DNA from: Nitrosomonas sp. | GTDB lineage: Bacteria; Pseudomonadota; Gammaproteobacteria; Burkholderiales; Nitrosomonadaceae | NCBI GenBank assembly: GCA_031316255.1 | Contig: JALDQW010000001.1 | Span: 1,703,485 to 1,767,484, forward strand | DNA: 64,000 nt | Reading direction: 5' to 3' | Part shown: piece by piece, positions 9,414 through 18,576 of the stretch | Position numbering within the stretch: the stretch's first letter is position 1 | How the letters are laid out: the number at the start of each line of letters is the position of its first letter | Notes under the pieces: model-generated | What the model saw: only the letters and a program-made list of their open reading frames with translations | Told to the model about the DNA's origin: nothing | Databases searched by the model: none | Program-made: the position numbers and the translations under genes

Positions 9414-12056
9414 GTGGAAGTATCGAACGGAGCAAGCTACCGTTTTTTTGCACGCTGGGCTGCATTTTCCTATCAAAAGGCCATCTGGATTGTTTTTCTA
9501 GCCATTGTCGTTGCAGGAGTCAGTATTGTTTATACCGCGAATAATCTGGGTGTACATACCGATACCACGGACATGCTTTCTGAGGATGTGCCGTTTCGGG
9601 TAAATCACAAGCGTTACAAAGAAGCTTTTCCGCAATACGAGGATGCATTGTTATTGGTCGTGGATGCACCTACACCTGAACAAGCGCATGCTGCCGCTAA
9701 GCAGTTGACTGTGCATCTGCAGTCAGACAATAAACATTTCTATGAAGCGAGTTATCTTAGCGGTGATCCATTCTTTGAGCGAAATGGCCTGCTCTTCAAA
9801 AGCATTCCTGAACTGGAAAAAATAACTGATCGTCTGGCCGCCGCCCAACCTTTGATTGCGCGTTTGGCCGAGAACCCGGCATTGGACACTTTTGCATCAG
9901 TGTTGACCGAAGCTGTAGATGAGATCAGAAATGGCAGAAATCTGGATCTGGAGGCGGTTTTCAATGGTGTCAGTAGTACACTCGCTGCTCGACTTTCCGG
10001 TTCGCCCCATGCGTTATCTTGGCAAATACTTCTGGACGGCGACAAGCAAGTCGATCAATATCAGGAGCTTATTCTGGCTCGGCCCAAACATGACTACGCG
10101 CAGCTGTTTGCTGCCGAGCAATCTTTGCGGGCGGTTCGCGAAGCAGCAGCAGATATTGGGTTAACGCAGGATGCGCCGGAAAATTTACGTATAACAGGCG
10201 AAGCAGCGCTTGCTTATGATGAGCTTCACAGTGCCATGCGGGGTGCGCAGGATGCAGGTGTTCTGGCGCTGGTATTGGTCATAGTGGTCTTGCTATTGGC
10301 GTTGCGTACTTTCGGTGCCATTATGACGGTCATGTTCAGTCTTGTTTTAGGGCTTCTGCTGACAGCAGCTTTTGCGACTGCCGCCGTGGGCCATTTGAAT
10401 CTGATTTCAATTGCTTTTGCAGTGCTTTATATTGGTCTGGGCGTCGACTATGCCATTCACTTTTTATTGCGGCATGAAGAAACCAGAAGAACCGGTCAGC
10501 CAGTTATCAAAACGTTGTCCACGGCCAGTGGCGATATTGGACGGGCCTTGATGATTTGTGCGGTGACGACTGCTATTGGGTTTTATGCGTTTATACCGAC
10601 AACGTATGATGGTGTGGCGGAACTCGGTTTGATTTCCGGCTCAGGGATGGTAATCAGTCTGTTGGTAACATTGACTATCGTACCAGCCTTGCAACGTTTT
10701 TTTCCAATAAGGCCGATCAAACCGCTTATTTCAATTCGGCCAGTGCATACAGCTCTGGAATGGCCGTTACATGCGCGAAGAAGTGTTTACGTTATTACGG
10801 CTGTCGCTGTATTGTTTTCTGTCATTGTGCTGCCGCAAATCCGGTTCGATTATAACCTGCTCAATCTGAACGATCCTCGCACAGAGTCCGTAGAGACATT
10901 CCGAGATTTGCTGGAAAATGCTGAGGATTCACCCTGGCATATTATTGCGCTCGCAAATGACCGTGTTGAAACCGAAAGGCTTGTGGAACAGTTATCCGGG
11001 CTGCCGGAGGTCGATAAGGTTGTTACAATTCTGGATTTTGTTCCCGGTGATCAGGAAGAAAAAATCCGGTTAATTGAGGAGATGGCGATGACGCTTGGCC
11101 CGATTTCGTTTGTACCGGTCACGCAAAACGAGATTGATGTTCAAGCGCAGCGTAACGCTTTACAGAATTTGTACAATGCGTTAAGTGGTTTTCTCGTTGA
11201 ACACCCCGCGCATGCTGCCGCAAACGCTGCGCGTGACTTGCAGGTCTCTTTGACAAACCTGTTGTCACAACTTGATAACTTGAGTGATCGCAACGCGCAG
11301 GTGACGCTGTTACATGCCATTGATCGGGACTTGCTGGAATTGCTGCCGGTGTCGATTCATCGCCTGCAACTCGCACTTGAAGCAACGCCTTTTAGTCAGC
11401 AGGACGTTCCTGAATCAGTCAAAATACACTGGCAAAGCAGCGATGATATCTATCGTATTGCAATTTATCCCACTGAAAATATCAATGATAATGATGCGCT
11501 GAAACGATTTGTACGTGCCGTACAGAAGATCGCGCCCGGTGCTACGGGCGTGCCGGTTATCAGTCTTGAGGCGGGGAAAGCCGTTGTCGATGCATTTATT
11601 CATGCTTTCTCACTGGCGTTGATTGGTGTTGTGGTGGCTTTATTGCTACTACTCAGGAGTGTGAAGTCGACCGTGCTGGTTTTAGTGCCGTTGTTACTGG
11701 CGGCGTTGTTTACCGGCGCAGTAACCGTACTTTTGGATGTGCCATTCAATTTTGCCAATGTGATCGCCTTGCCGCTAATACTCGGCATCGGTATAGATTG
11801 CAGCGTGCATATGGTGCACAGGAGCTGTAATGCCGGAGAAGCGTATGAAAATCTGTTGTATACAAGTACCGCGCGTGCTGTTTTTTATAGCGCGCTAACT
11901 ACAATGGCTGGATTCGGCAGCCTGATATTTTCACAACATCAGGGAACGGCCAGTATGGGATTGCTGTTACTTGTTGGCGTAATACTGACTTTGATTTGTG
12001 TTTTAGTCATTCTGCCCGTTCTTTTGCATGCTTCAGCGCATAAAAAAACCGGTTAG
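9414..12056 (+). CDS. hpnN: Hopanoid transporter, RND/MMPL family
   Basis: An 880-residue RND-type protein made of two similar halves. Each has a single N-terminal helix, a large extracytoplasmic loop and a bundle of about five helices (around residues 270-430 and 725-870). Signature segments are YIGLGVDYAIHFLLRHEE and LILGIGIDCSVHMVHR. HpnN moves hopanoids to the outer membrane in Rhodopseudomonas. The start is GTG at 9414 with AAAAGGA five bases upstream. It closes the hpnH-B-M-N run, with 47 bases to hpnM. Confidence 0.92.
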   Translation: MEVSNGASYRFFARWAAFSYQKAIWIVFLAIVVAGVSIVYTANNLGVHTDTTDMLSEDVPFRVNHKRYKEAFPQYEDALLLVVDAPTPEQAHAAAKQLTVHLQSDNKHFYEASYLSGDPFFERNGLLFKSIPELEKITDRLAAAQPLIARLAENPALDTFASVLTEAVDEIRNGRNLDLEAVFNGVSSTLAARLSGSPHALSWQILLDGDKQVDQYQELILARPKHDYAQLFAAEQSLRAVREAAADIGLTQDAPENLRITGEAALAYDELHSAMRGAQDAGVLALVLVIVVLLLALRTFGAIMTVMFSLVLGLLLTAAFATAAVGHLNLISIAFAVLYIGLGVDYAIHFLLRHEETRRTGQPVIKTLSTASGDIGRALMICAVTTAIGFYAFIPTTYDGVAELGLISGSGMVISLLVTLTIVPALQRFFPIRPIKPLISIRPVHTALEWPLHARRSVYVITAVAVLFSVIVLPQIRFDYNLLNLNDPRTESVETFRDLLENAEDSPWHIIALANDRVETERLVEQLSGLPEVDKVVTILDFVPGDQEEKIRLIEEMAMTLGPISFVPVTQNEIDVQAQRNALQNLYNALSGFLVEHPAHAAANAARDLQVSLTNLLSQLDNLSDRNAQVTLLHAIDRDLLELLPVSIHRLQLALEATPFSQQDVPESVKIHWQSSDDIYRIAIYPTENINDNDALKRFVRAVQKIAPGATGVPVISLEAGKAVVDAFIHAFSLALIGVVVALLLLLRSVKSTVLVLVPLLLAALFTGAVTVLLDVPFNFANVIALPLILGIGIDCSVHMVHRSCNAGEAYENLLYTSTARAVFYSALTTMAGFGSLIFSQHQGTASMGLLLLVGVILTLICVLVILPVLLHASAHKKTG

Positions 12057-12086
12057 CGCGTGCCGCAATTCAAATTATGGATTCTT

Positions 12087-13346
12087 TTATATGTTCTTGC
12101 GCTCTAGTGCGGCTGCAAAAAAGCCATCAGTCTGGTGCTCATACGGCGACAATTGAAGATATTTGCCTGTATTCACAGTGATTCCTTGTTCTGTCATTAA
12201 TTCGGAACAGTTGAGGATGTTGAATTCGGAGTTTTTTGACTTGAATTCTTCAATAATTTCCTGATTTTCTTCGGGAAGAAAACTACAGGTTACATAGACC
12301 AGTCGTCCGCCTGGTTTGAGTAGAGCGGCGGCGGCTGACAGAATCGCAGCCTGCTTTTTTCTTAATTCAGCTATGCTTTGAGGTGATTGACGCCATTTGA
12401 GATCCGGATTTCGTCGTAATGTGCCGAAACCACTGCAAGGCGCATCGACAAGCACCCGGTCTATTTTTCTTGATAAACGTTTAACCTTGATGTCATTCTC
12501 GTTTGTAATACGCTGAATATGCACATTGGATAAGCCCGAGCGTTTCAAGCGCGGTTTTAGATTATTAAGCCGTTTTTCATTAACTTCAAAGGCATATAGT
12601 CGACCTTTTGAGTGCATCAATGTTCCAAGCAGCAATGTTTTTCCACCTGCTCCGGCACAAAAGTCGACGACCATCTCACCCCGTCTGGGTGCCAGTAAGT
12701 AACCCATTAATTGACTGCCTTCATCTTGTACTTCAATTCTGCCAGACAGGAAAAGTGGATGACGATTAATAGCAGGTTTTTCATGCAGGCGGATGCCGCA
12801 AGGCGAAATGGACGTCGCCTCCGCCTGAATGCCATCTTTCAAGAATGTGTCGAGAACGTGTTCACGTTTTGTTAGAAATGTATTTACGCGTAAATCCAGT
12901 GGTGCCGGGTTTTGCAGAGAAAGTCCCAGTTTAAGAATATCGGCATCATTCATGGAGTGCCTCAGTTTCTCAATTAACCATTCCGGAAATTCTGCCTGAA
13001 TTGCCATCGGCTGGGCATCCATTTTTATTGCTGTTATAGAGGACAACCATTTTATCTCAGACTCGCTGGCCCATCCTTTCAACTGGTTTAAATCAACGTC
13101 CTGAAACCGGACCAAGTAGGCGAGTAACAGCGACCGGGGTGTCGCAGAATCGATAATATGTTCCAGGAACAGTCGGTGGCGCAAAATACCGAATGTTGTT
13201 TCCGCAACAAAAGCGCGATCGTGAACACCAAACTTTGGGTTTTCTCTAAAAAAACGCCTTAGTAACGCATCGGCCGGAAATTCAAGTGGAAGCAATGTGC
13301 GTAGGGCGGTGACTGTTTTATCCAGTTGCGATGGAATCAAATGCAT
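12087..13346 (-). CDS. RsmB/NOP-family rRNA (cytosine-C5) methyltransferase
   Basis: A 419-residue SAM-dependent RNA methyltransferase. The N-terminal part looks like the NusB-like domain of RsmB. The core has DFCAGAGGKTLLLG (SAM binding), DAPCSGFGTLRRNPD near residue 300 and the catalytic VYVTCSFLPEEN near 352; the two cysteines are the usual release and nucleophile pair. The family makes m5C967 in 16S rRNA, but this sequence diverges enough that the target base is uncertain. It is the last gene of a minus-strand run purM-purN-DUF3108-this gene, and it is convergent with hpnN. Confidence 0.85.
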   Translation of the reverse strand: MHLIPSQLDKTVTALRTLLPLEFPADALLRRFFRENPKFGVHDRAFVAETTFGILRHRLFLEHIIDSATPRSLLLAYLVRFQDVDLNQLKGWASESEIKWLSSITAIKMDAQPMAIQAEFPEWLIEKLRHSMNDADILKLGLSLQNPAPLDLRVNTFLTKREHVLDTFLKDGIQAEATSISPCGIRLHEKPAINRHPLFLSGRIEVQDEGSQLMGYLLAPRRGEMVVDFCAGAGGKTLLLGTLMHSKGRLYAFEVNEKRLNNLKPRLKRSGLSNVHIQRITNENDIKVKRLSRKIDRVLVDAPCSGFGTLRRNPDLKWRQSPQSIAELRKKQAAILSAAAALLKPGGRLVYVTCSFLPEENQEIIEEFKSKNSEFNILNCSELMTEQGITVNTGKYLQLSPYEHQTDGFFAAALERKNI

Positions 13347-13361
13347 TTTTTGTGAATTATT

Positions 13362-14135
13362 TTAATGGCTGCAACAAGAATAGTTGTCGATGTTGCCCAA
13401 GTCAATGCTGGCAATCATTTTATCAACTTCGAGGCCATCTGTTTCAACGGATTGAATACGTACAGGTATCATATGATAACGAGGAGCAAGCCATATTTTT
13501 CTTTGCATTTTGTCTTGTTTTGTATGCAGTTTTGTGAGCAAGATGGTTTCTAATTCACCTAAGGGTGTGTTGAGCTTTTCTTGACTGACCTTAAACTGTA
13601 TTAACTGTAAACCGCGTCCATCGGTTACATAGATTTCCAGCAATTCGCCCGGTTGAAGGTTTGCAGGTGATGAGAAAATGAAACTGTACGATAGGCTTAA
13701 GCGATCAAGCGTGCCTGAGGCGAGGGGTTCCACTGTTTCTTTATCTTCATGTCTGAGGGTTAAAGTCTGGTTTTCCCAGTCGAACAGTGCCAGGCTGGGT
13801 TTGTTATTTGTGCGCTGATCAGAGTAATAGGTTGGCTGCAAGCCTTTCTTGGTTACGGTGCCGCGGCTATTTCGAACAATATTGCCGGGCTTGATGACCT
13901 TGAAGATACCGGTTGCCTGTGCATTACTGCTGATGTTAAATGTATGCGTATCACTTTTCTGGCTGATATCGACAATTTCATTCAATTCGCCATGCCCGAT
14001 GCCGGTATGAACGGTATAACTGATATGAATGCGTGCAGGTATTTTATCTGCAATGTTTTCTTCTGTCTTTTTTTCCGCTGCAAGGACTGTATGCTCAATT
14101 CCCCAAAACATGAAAAGTACTAGAAAAAATTTCAT
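13362..14135 (-). CDS. Exported DUF3108 protein
   Basis: The ATG at 14135 overlaps the purN stop (ATGA) and begins a signal peptide (MKFFLVLFMFWGIEHTVLAA), giving 257 residues. The mature part is beta-rich and matches the DUF3108 pattern (an outer-membrane-type beta fold), for example VIKPGNIVRNSRGTV and GLQPTYYSDQR. The C-terminus ends in NYSCCSH. The function of the family is unknown. Its coupling to purN is probably only a chromosomal convenience. Confidence 0.72.
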   Translation of the reverse strand: MKFFLVLFMFWGIEHTVLAAEKKTEENIADKIPARIHISYTVHTGIGHGELNEIVDISQKSDTHTFNISSNAQATGIFKVIKPGNIVRNSRGTVTKKGLQPTYYSDQRTNNKPSLALFDWENQTLTLRHEDKETVEPLASGTLDRLSLSYSFIFSSPANLQPGELLEIYVTDGRGLQLIQFKVSQEKLNTPLGELETILLTKLHTKQDKMQRKIWLAPRYHMIPVRIQSVETDGLEVDKMIASIDLGNIDNYSCCSH

Positions 14136-14770
14136 TCCTGCAATCCTGGTGAATAGGCAACCCAATCATGAACACGGGCGTCGTTTACTACTACAGTACG
14201 AGCCGAAAGTTTGAGCTGACCTTGTAGAAACCAGCGAACAGCTTGAGGGTATATACGATGCTCCTGTTGCAACACGCGTTCGGCCAGTGTGTTATCGGTA
14301 TCATTGGGAAATATTGGGACGGCTGCTTGAATCACAATAGGGCCATGATCGAGTTTCGGCGTTACAAAATGCACGGTGCAACCGTGAATTTTTACGCCTT
14401 CCTGCAATGCACGCTGGTGTGTCCGCAGACCTGTAAAAGCGGGTAACAATGACGGATGAATATTCATTAGTCTGCCCTGATAACGCAGAACAAAACCGTC
14501 AGTGAGAATGCGCATAAAACCGGCAAGCACGATCAGAACAGGCTGATAACTGTCAATTTCTTCGGCCAATGCTGCATCAAATGTTTCGCGATCAGAAAAA
14601 GTGCGGTGATCAATGCTTGCTGTCTGTATGCCTAATTCTGTTGCTGTTATGAGGCCTTCTGCATTCGGATTGCTGCTGATAACCACGATACGATCGACTG
14701 GCAATTTGGCCTTAAGTAATGCCTGCATATTGCTGCCGCGTCCGGATATCAGAATAACAAGCGTTTTCAT
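14132..14770 (-). CDS. purN: Phosphoribosylglycinamide formyltransferase
   Basis: It transfers formyl from 10-formyl-THF to GAR, the third step of purine synthesis. The chosen ATG at 14770 gives a normal 212-residue protein starting KTLVILISGRGSNMQAL. Catalytic segments are LMNIHPSLLPAF and HFVTPKLDHGPIVIQ. The longer frame to 14806 would need a TTG and overlap purM. It lies 22 bases after the purM stop. Confidence 0.95.
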   Translation of the reverse strand: MKTLVILISGRGSNMQALLKAKLPVDRIVVISSNPNAEGLITATELGIQTASIDHRTFSDRETFDAALAEEIDSYQPVLIVLAGFMRILTDGFVLRYQGRLMNIHPSLLPAFTGLRTHQRALQEGVKIHGCTVHFVTPKLDHGPIVIQAAVPIFPNDTDNTLAERVLQQEHRIYPQAVRWFLQGQLKLSARTVVVNDARVHDWVAYSPGLQE

Positions 14771-14792
14771 AACAAATCTTGCAACACTGCGC

Positions 14793-15866
14793 TTAAATAA
14801 GGACAACAGCAGGCTGTTCCGGAGTGTGATGTTTTATTTCGCCCATGTGATAAGCGATTTCTCCGTTCTCTTGCAGACATTTTATGGCGGCTTCTGTCTG
14901 ATCGGCGGCAACTATCGCGACCATACCAATACCACAATTAAATACACGGAACATTTCCGCTTCATCCACATTACCCAGTTGTTGCAGCCAGTGAAATAGC
15001 GGAAGTATTTCCCAGGCTTTTTTGTGCAGTACTGCGGCAGTATTGGCCGGTAAAATGCGTGGCAAGTTTTCAACTAAACCACCTCCGGTGATGTGCGCAA
15101 GACCTTTAACGGAAACCCGTTTTATTAATGTCAGCAACGATTTTGCGTAGATTCTGGTTGGCGCCATTATGGCATCGCTGATGGGTTTGCCATGAAAATC
15201 TTGTGATAAATCAATCCGATTATCGTTGATAATTTTCCGGATCAATGAATAGCCGTTGGAATGTGCGCCATTCGAAGCAAGGCCAATTACAGCATCGCCC
15301 GGCTGTATAGTTGAACCGTTTATAATCTGGTCTTTTTCAACGACACCCACTGCAAATCCAGCCAGATCATATTCACCCGCAGGATACATATCCGGCATTT
15401 CTGCTGTTTCACCGCCAATCAATGCGCAGCCCGCTTGCTCACAACCGGTGGCGATGCCACTGACAACAGCCGTTGCAGTATCGACATTGAGTTTGCCGCA
15501 GGCATAGTAATCAAGAAAGAACAGCGGTTCAGCCCCAAAAACCAAAATATCATTGACACTCATTGCAACCAGGTCAATACCGATGCTGTCATGCTTGTTC
15601 AATTGAAATGCGAGTTTTAGTTTGGTGCCAACACCGTCGGTGCCGGATACCAGCACCGGATTTTGGTATTTCTTGGAAATCTCAAATAAAGCGCCAAATC
15701 CACCGATGCCGGTCAATACTTCGGGACGCAAAGTGCGTTTGGCGAAAGGCTTGATGTTGCGTACGAGTCGATCGCCGGCGTCGATATCGACACCGGCATC
15801 ACGATAGGAAAGCGGCGCCGTTGAAGAATGCGTTGAACTATTATTGTCAGAATGATGAGTGGTCAC
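14793..15866 (-). CDS. purM: Phosphoribosylaminoimidazole synthetase (AIR synthase)
   Basis: It closes the imidazole ring of FGAM with ATP to make AIR, the fifth step of purine synthesis. The 357-residue protein has [77 protein letters not shown] and [13 protein letters not shown]. The start is GTG at 15866 without a clear ribosome site; the first 17 residues (His/Ser/Thr rich) are not conserved. It is the first gene of the purM-purN-DUF3108-rsmB-like run. Confidence 0.95.
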   Translation of the reverse strand: MTTHHSDNNSSTHSSTAPLSYRDAGVDIDAGDRLVRNIKPFAKRTLRPEVLTGIGGFGALFEISKKYQNPVLVSGTDGVGTKLKLAFQLNKHDSIGIDLVAMSVNDILVFGAEPLFFLDYYACGKLNVDTATAVVSGIATGCEQAGCALIGGETAEMPDMYPAGEYDLAGFAVGVVEKDQIINGSTIQPGDAVIGLASNGAHSNGYSLIRKIINDNRIDLSQDFHGKPISDAIMAPTRIYAKSLLTLIKRVSVKGLAHITGGGLVENLPRILPANTAAVLHKKAWEILPLFHWLQQLGNVDEAEMFRVFNCGIGMVAIVAADQTEAAIKCLQENGEIAYHMGEIKHHTPEQPAVVLI

Positions 15867-16104
15867 GTGTTAATTTGCAATTGCAGTATGTATATTTTTA
15901 TCAGCCGTTATTTTACAGCAAATATACCGCGTTCATCTTCTGTTGTTTTAACGCTTTAAATTACCCAAATTTCAAAGATGTGTTTATGGAAGCTTTTCAT
16001 ATTTATTCCTTGCGGTCTGATCTGTTACCTTAGTTTGTGTAAGATCGCTTGTATTGAGCGATTTTGTAGCTCATTACCCTCAAAACAATGAAAATTATGA
16101 ATCA

Positions 16105-16437
16105 TCAATGATGGCGGCCGCCTCGGTGACCACCTCCACGGTGTCCGCCGCGAGAGTGTGAAATTTTACTTCCGAAGTGTCCGTGACCACCTCTGAAATG
16201 ATTATGACCTCCGCGGAAGTTATGCCCATGTCCGCTCCGATAGTGTTTATGCCCACCCTGGTAATACCTGTGTCCTCCAGAATACCTTTGATTACCATAA
16301 AATGCTGGTTGATACCCGTAGCTGCTCCTGACACCACTATAATATCCTGCTCCTCCATAATAGGGCGGAGCAACACAGCCGCTGAGTAAAAGTGCAGCAA
16401 TAACGACAAAAAAGATTAAAAATTGTTTTGTATTCAT
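16105..16437 (-). CDS. Gly/His/Tyr-rich lipoprotein
   Basis: An ATG at 16437 with GGAGAG upstream gives 110 residues. A lipoprotein signal (NTKQFLIFFVVIAALLLSGC) leads into a mature part made almost wholly of Gly, His, Tyr, Arg and Ser. Short repeats of the GGHxHxRGGH type run to the C-terminus, which ends GGRHH. About one residue in five of the mature part is His, so metal binding is plausible; no enzyme domain is present. The composition alone cannot name a family. It is monocistronic by layout. Confidence 0.7.
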   Translation of the reverse strand: MNTKQFLIFFVVIAALLLSGCVAPPYYGGAGYYSGVRSSYGYQPAFYGNQRYSGGHRYYQGGHKHYRSGHGHNFRGGHNHFRGGHGHFGSKISHSRGGHRGGGHRGGRHH

Positions 16438-16742
16438 GATCACTCTCCTTTATGTTCTATATGAAATCGATGCATTAATTTTTTACTGTTTGTTGTTCAT
16501 GACTAAAATTTTATGTTCTTCAAGCTGAATCATGGCTGAACATAAAATGTTTTCTGCGCTAACTGATTTAAGCATTTCGTGTTTGGAGAACTGAGCACTG
16601 AATACGGCGTGATATGCTGTCCATGAACAAAAGTCCAATTGTTACACGGTGCGGTTAATTGATAAATTTGGTCGTCAAGTCTGATAAGCAATCGCCGATT
16701 GACTGACGACTGGAATTTTTTATAAATCGAATAAGACAGTAT
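16438..16742. promoter_or_regulatory. Divergent intergenic region
   Basis: The region lies between the His-rich lipoprotein (leftward) and the aspartic protease (rightward), so it should hold both promoters. No clear boxes, hairpins or extra genes are seen; minus-strand open frames here have no support. Confidence 0.3.
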
Positions 16743-17780
16743 ATGGATAAACAGGATATCAATCCGAATTGGGTGAAACAATATAATGCGCCTCAATACG
16801 GCAGGCACAAGCCAGGATCAAATGATTTGTGTAAGAACAAACACACATCAATAGTAAAAATTACTTTTATCTGGCTTGCCATAGGCCTGACCATTTTGGC
16901 CGTTTTCAAAAATTACAATCCATTATTGGTTCATTCGAATTTGTCAAGCGAGGTTGAAGCCGGCGTAATTTCATTGACCAGATGTCAGTCACTGCCTGCG
17001 CACGGATCGGCTTATGTGATGGAACCATCATTTATGAAGCGCACTGATGTGCTCTATTCCGGGTTGGAAATACTCAACACACATGATCATCCGATGGTGG
17101 TGGTGTTGTCTGACATGTCCGGCTCTTTTCAATTTCTAGCGACTTCGGTGGCAATAAATAAAACTGTTCAATTCAGTGTTCCTGTTGGGCAATACGGTAT
17201 TCAGATTTTTATTGGATCAGACTGGTGCAATCTGGAATCAGGATTTTCCGATGGCGCGCATATTTCAGTTGACGGTGGAATTACTATAGAAACTGGACAA
17301 ACGACCTTGCTGGAATTCTATGGTACGGGTCTTAACCCTGTTCAGATTGCGCTTGCGTATAGTACATTTAGTCCACCTGCTAACTTTAGCCAGAAAATAC
17401 CGCCTTCTGAAGTGATTGGTGATGGAGTACTTGAGTTATTGCAGTCATATGATGGCCATTATTTTAGCTCGGGAACTGTAAATGCTGTGCCTGTTGTTTT
17501 TATGATTGATACCGGTGCGACCATCGTCTCTGTTTCTTCAGAGATAGCGGCGCTGGCCGGGATTAAAAAGTGTGCCCCAATTAAAGTTTCAACTGCAAAT
17601 GGTATTGTCAACGCATGTATCGCAAAAGTGGCAGAAGTTACATTTGGAAGCTACCAGATCACCGACATTGATGTAATTGTTTTGCCGAACATGTCCGGAG
17701 ATGCCTTGTTGGGCATGAATGTGTTGCGCAATTTTCGTATCGAGCAGGTGGGGGAAATCATGAGGATATCCTCGCGTTGA
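16743..17780 (+). CDS. Membrane-anchored retropepsin-like aspartic protease
   Basis: 345 residues with one N-terminal membrane helix (about residues 41-58, after a positive cytoplasmic segment). An unrecognised extracytoplasmic domain spans about residues 60-230. The C-terminal retropepsin-like domain of the TIGR02281 type has the catalytic FMIDTGATIVSVS (Asp256), VSTANGIVNACIAKV and DALLGMNVLRNF. One such domain has one catalytic Asp, so the active form should be a dimer. Substrates are unknown. The middle domain with three Cys is unusual for this family, which is normally about half this length. Confidence 0.75.
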   Translation: MDKQDINPNWVKQYNAPQYGRHKPGSNDLCKNKHTSIVKITFIWLAIGLTILAVFKNYNPLLVHSNLSSEVEAGVISLTRCQSLPAHGSAYVMEPSFMKRTDVLYSGLEILNTHDHPMVVVLSDMSGSFQFLATSVAINKTVQFSVPVGQYGIQIFIGSDWCNLESGFSDGAHISVDGGITIETGQTTLLEFYGTGLNPVQIALAYSTFSPPANFSQKIPPSEVIGDGVLELLQSYDGHYFSSGTVNAVPVVFMIDTGATIVSVSSEIAALAGIKKCAPIKVSTANGIVNACIAKVAEVTFGSYQITDIDVIVLPNMSGDALLGMNVLRNFRIEQVGEIMRISSR

Positions 17781-17806
17781 GAAAAATTTTTCTTAGAGAA
17801 TGCAAA
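17781..17806. terminator. AT-rich palindrome between convergent genes
   Basis: GAAAAATTTTTC directly follows the aspartic-protease stop and precedes the pyrF stop by 14 bases. It may act as a weak bidirectional terminator; the stem is only A/T. Confidence 0.25.
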
Positions 17807-18496
17807 CTAACTTTCAATTGTCTGGTTCAAATGATGTAAGACCTTCAGTGGGTACTGCGCGAGCGTGATTGGCCTGCCAATAACGAGATAATCTGCGCCA
17901 TTACGGATTGCTGCAGCAGGTGTGGCGATTCGTTTTTGATCATCCAGGCTGTTTTCTTCCAAGCGTATACCAGGCGTGACCAGGTTGAATTCCGGCCTGA
18001 TGATTTGCCGTAAACTGCCGACCTCCAAAGCAGAACAAACAACGCCATCAAGTTCGCAATCCTGAGTTAATGTCGCTAAGCGAATCACAATCTCTTCGGG
18101 CTTACCTTGCAAACCAACATCGTTCAGATCATCCTGATCCATGCTGGTCAGCAATGTAACTGCAATCAGTTTGGCTGTTCCTGCAGGAACCGCTTCACGT
18201 GCAGCCTGAAGCATTTTTCTTCCCCCGAGTGCATGTACATTCATCATCCACACACCCATGTTTGCGGCTGCCTTGCATGCTTTGGCAACGGTATTGGGAA
18301 TATCATGGAATTTCAAATCCAGAAAAACATCAAAACCGTCGCGAATCAGTTTCTCGACCAGATGGGGGCCTGCTGCGGTAAAAAGTTCTTTTCCCACTTT
18401 CAGGCGACATAATTTCGGGTCAAGTTGTGCGGTAAGGTCTAGTGCATGTTCGGCATTGCTGAAATCCAGTGCAACAATAATACGTGATTTTTTCAT
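17807..18496 (-). CDS. pyrF: Orotidine 5'-phosphate decarboxylase
   Basis: It decarboxylates OMP to UMP, the last step of pyrimidine synthesis. The 229-residue length is standard. The catalytic Asp-Lys-Asp set is in DLKFHDIPNT (Asp60, Lys62, Asp65), with VALDFSNAE at the start and VTPGIRLE plus DYLVIGRPIT at the phosphate site. It is downstream of rapA on the same strand but separated by 80 bases, so a separate promoter is possible. Confidence 0.96.
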   Translation of the reverse strand: MKKSRIIVALDFSNAEHALDLTAQLDPKLCRLKVGKELFTAAGPHLVEKLIRDGFDVFLDLKFHDIPNTVAKACKAAANMGVWMMNVHALGGRKMLQAAREAVPAGTAKLIAVTLLTSMDQDDLNDVGLQGKPEEIVIRLATLTQDCELDGVVCSALEVGSLRQIIRPEFNLVTPGIRLEENSLDDQKRIATPAAAIRNGADYLVIGRPITLAQYPLKVLHHLNQTIES

Positions 18497-18576
18497 GATC
18501 GGAGATAATAAACGATACTGCTAATACAAAAAGGCGTTGAAGAAATAGTGCATTATAAAGTTTCGTGCAATATTGT

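Noticed and set aside
17807..18496. pyrF considered as part of a rapA operon
   Set aside because: The 80-base gap and no shared function give no support; kept as a separate unit.
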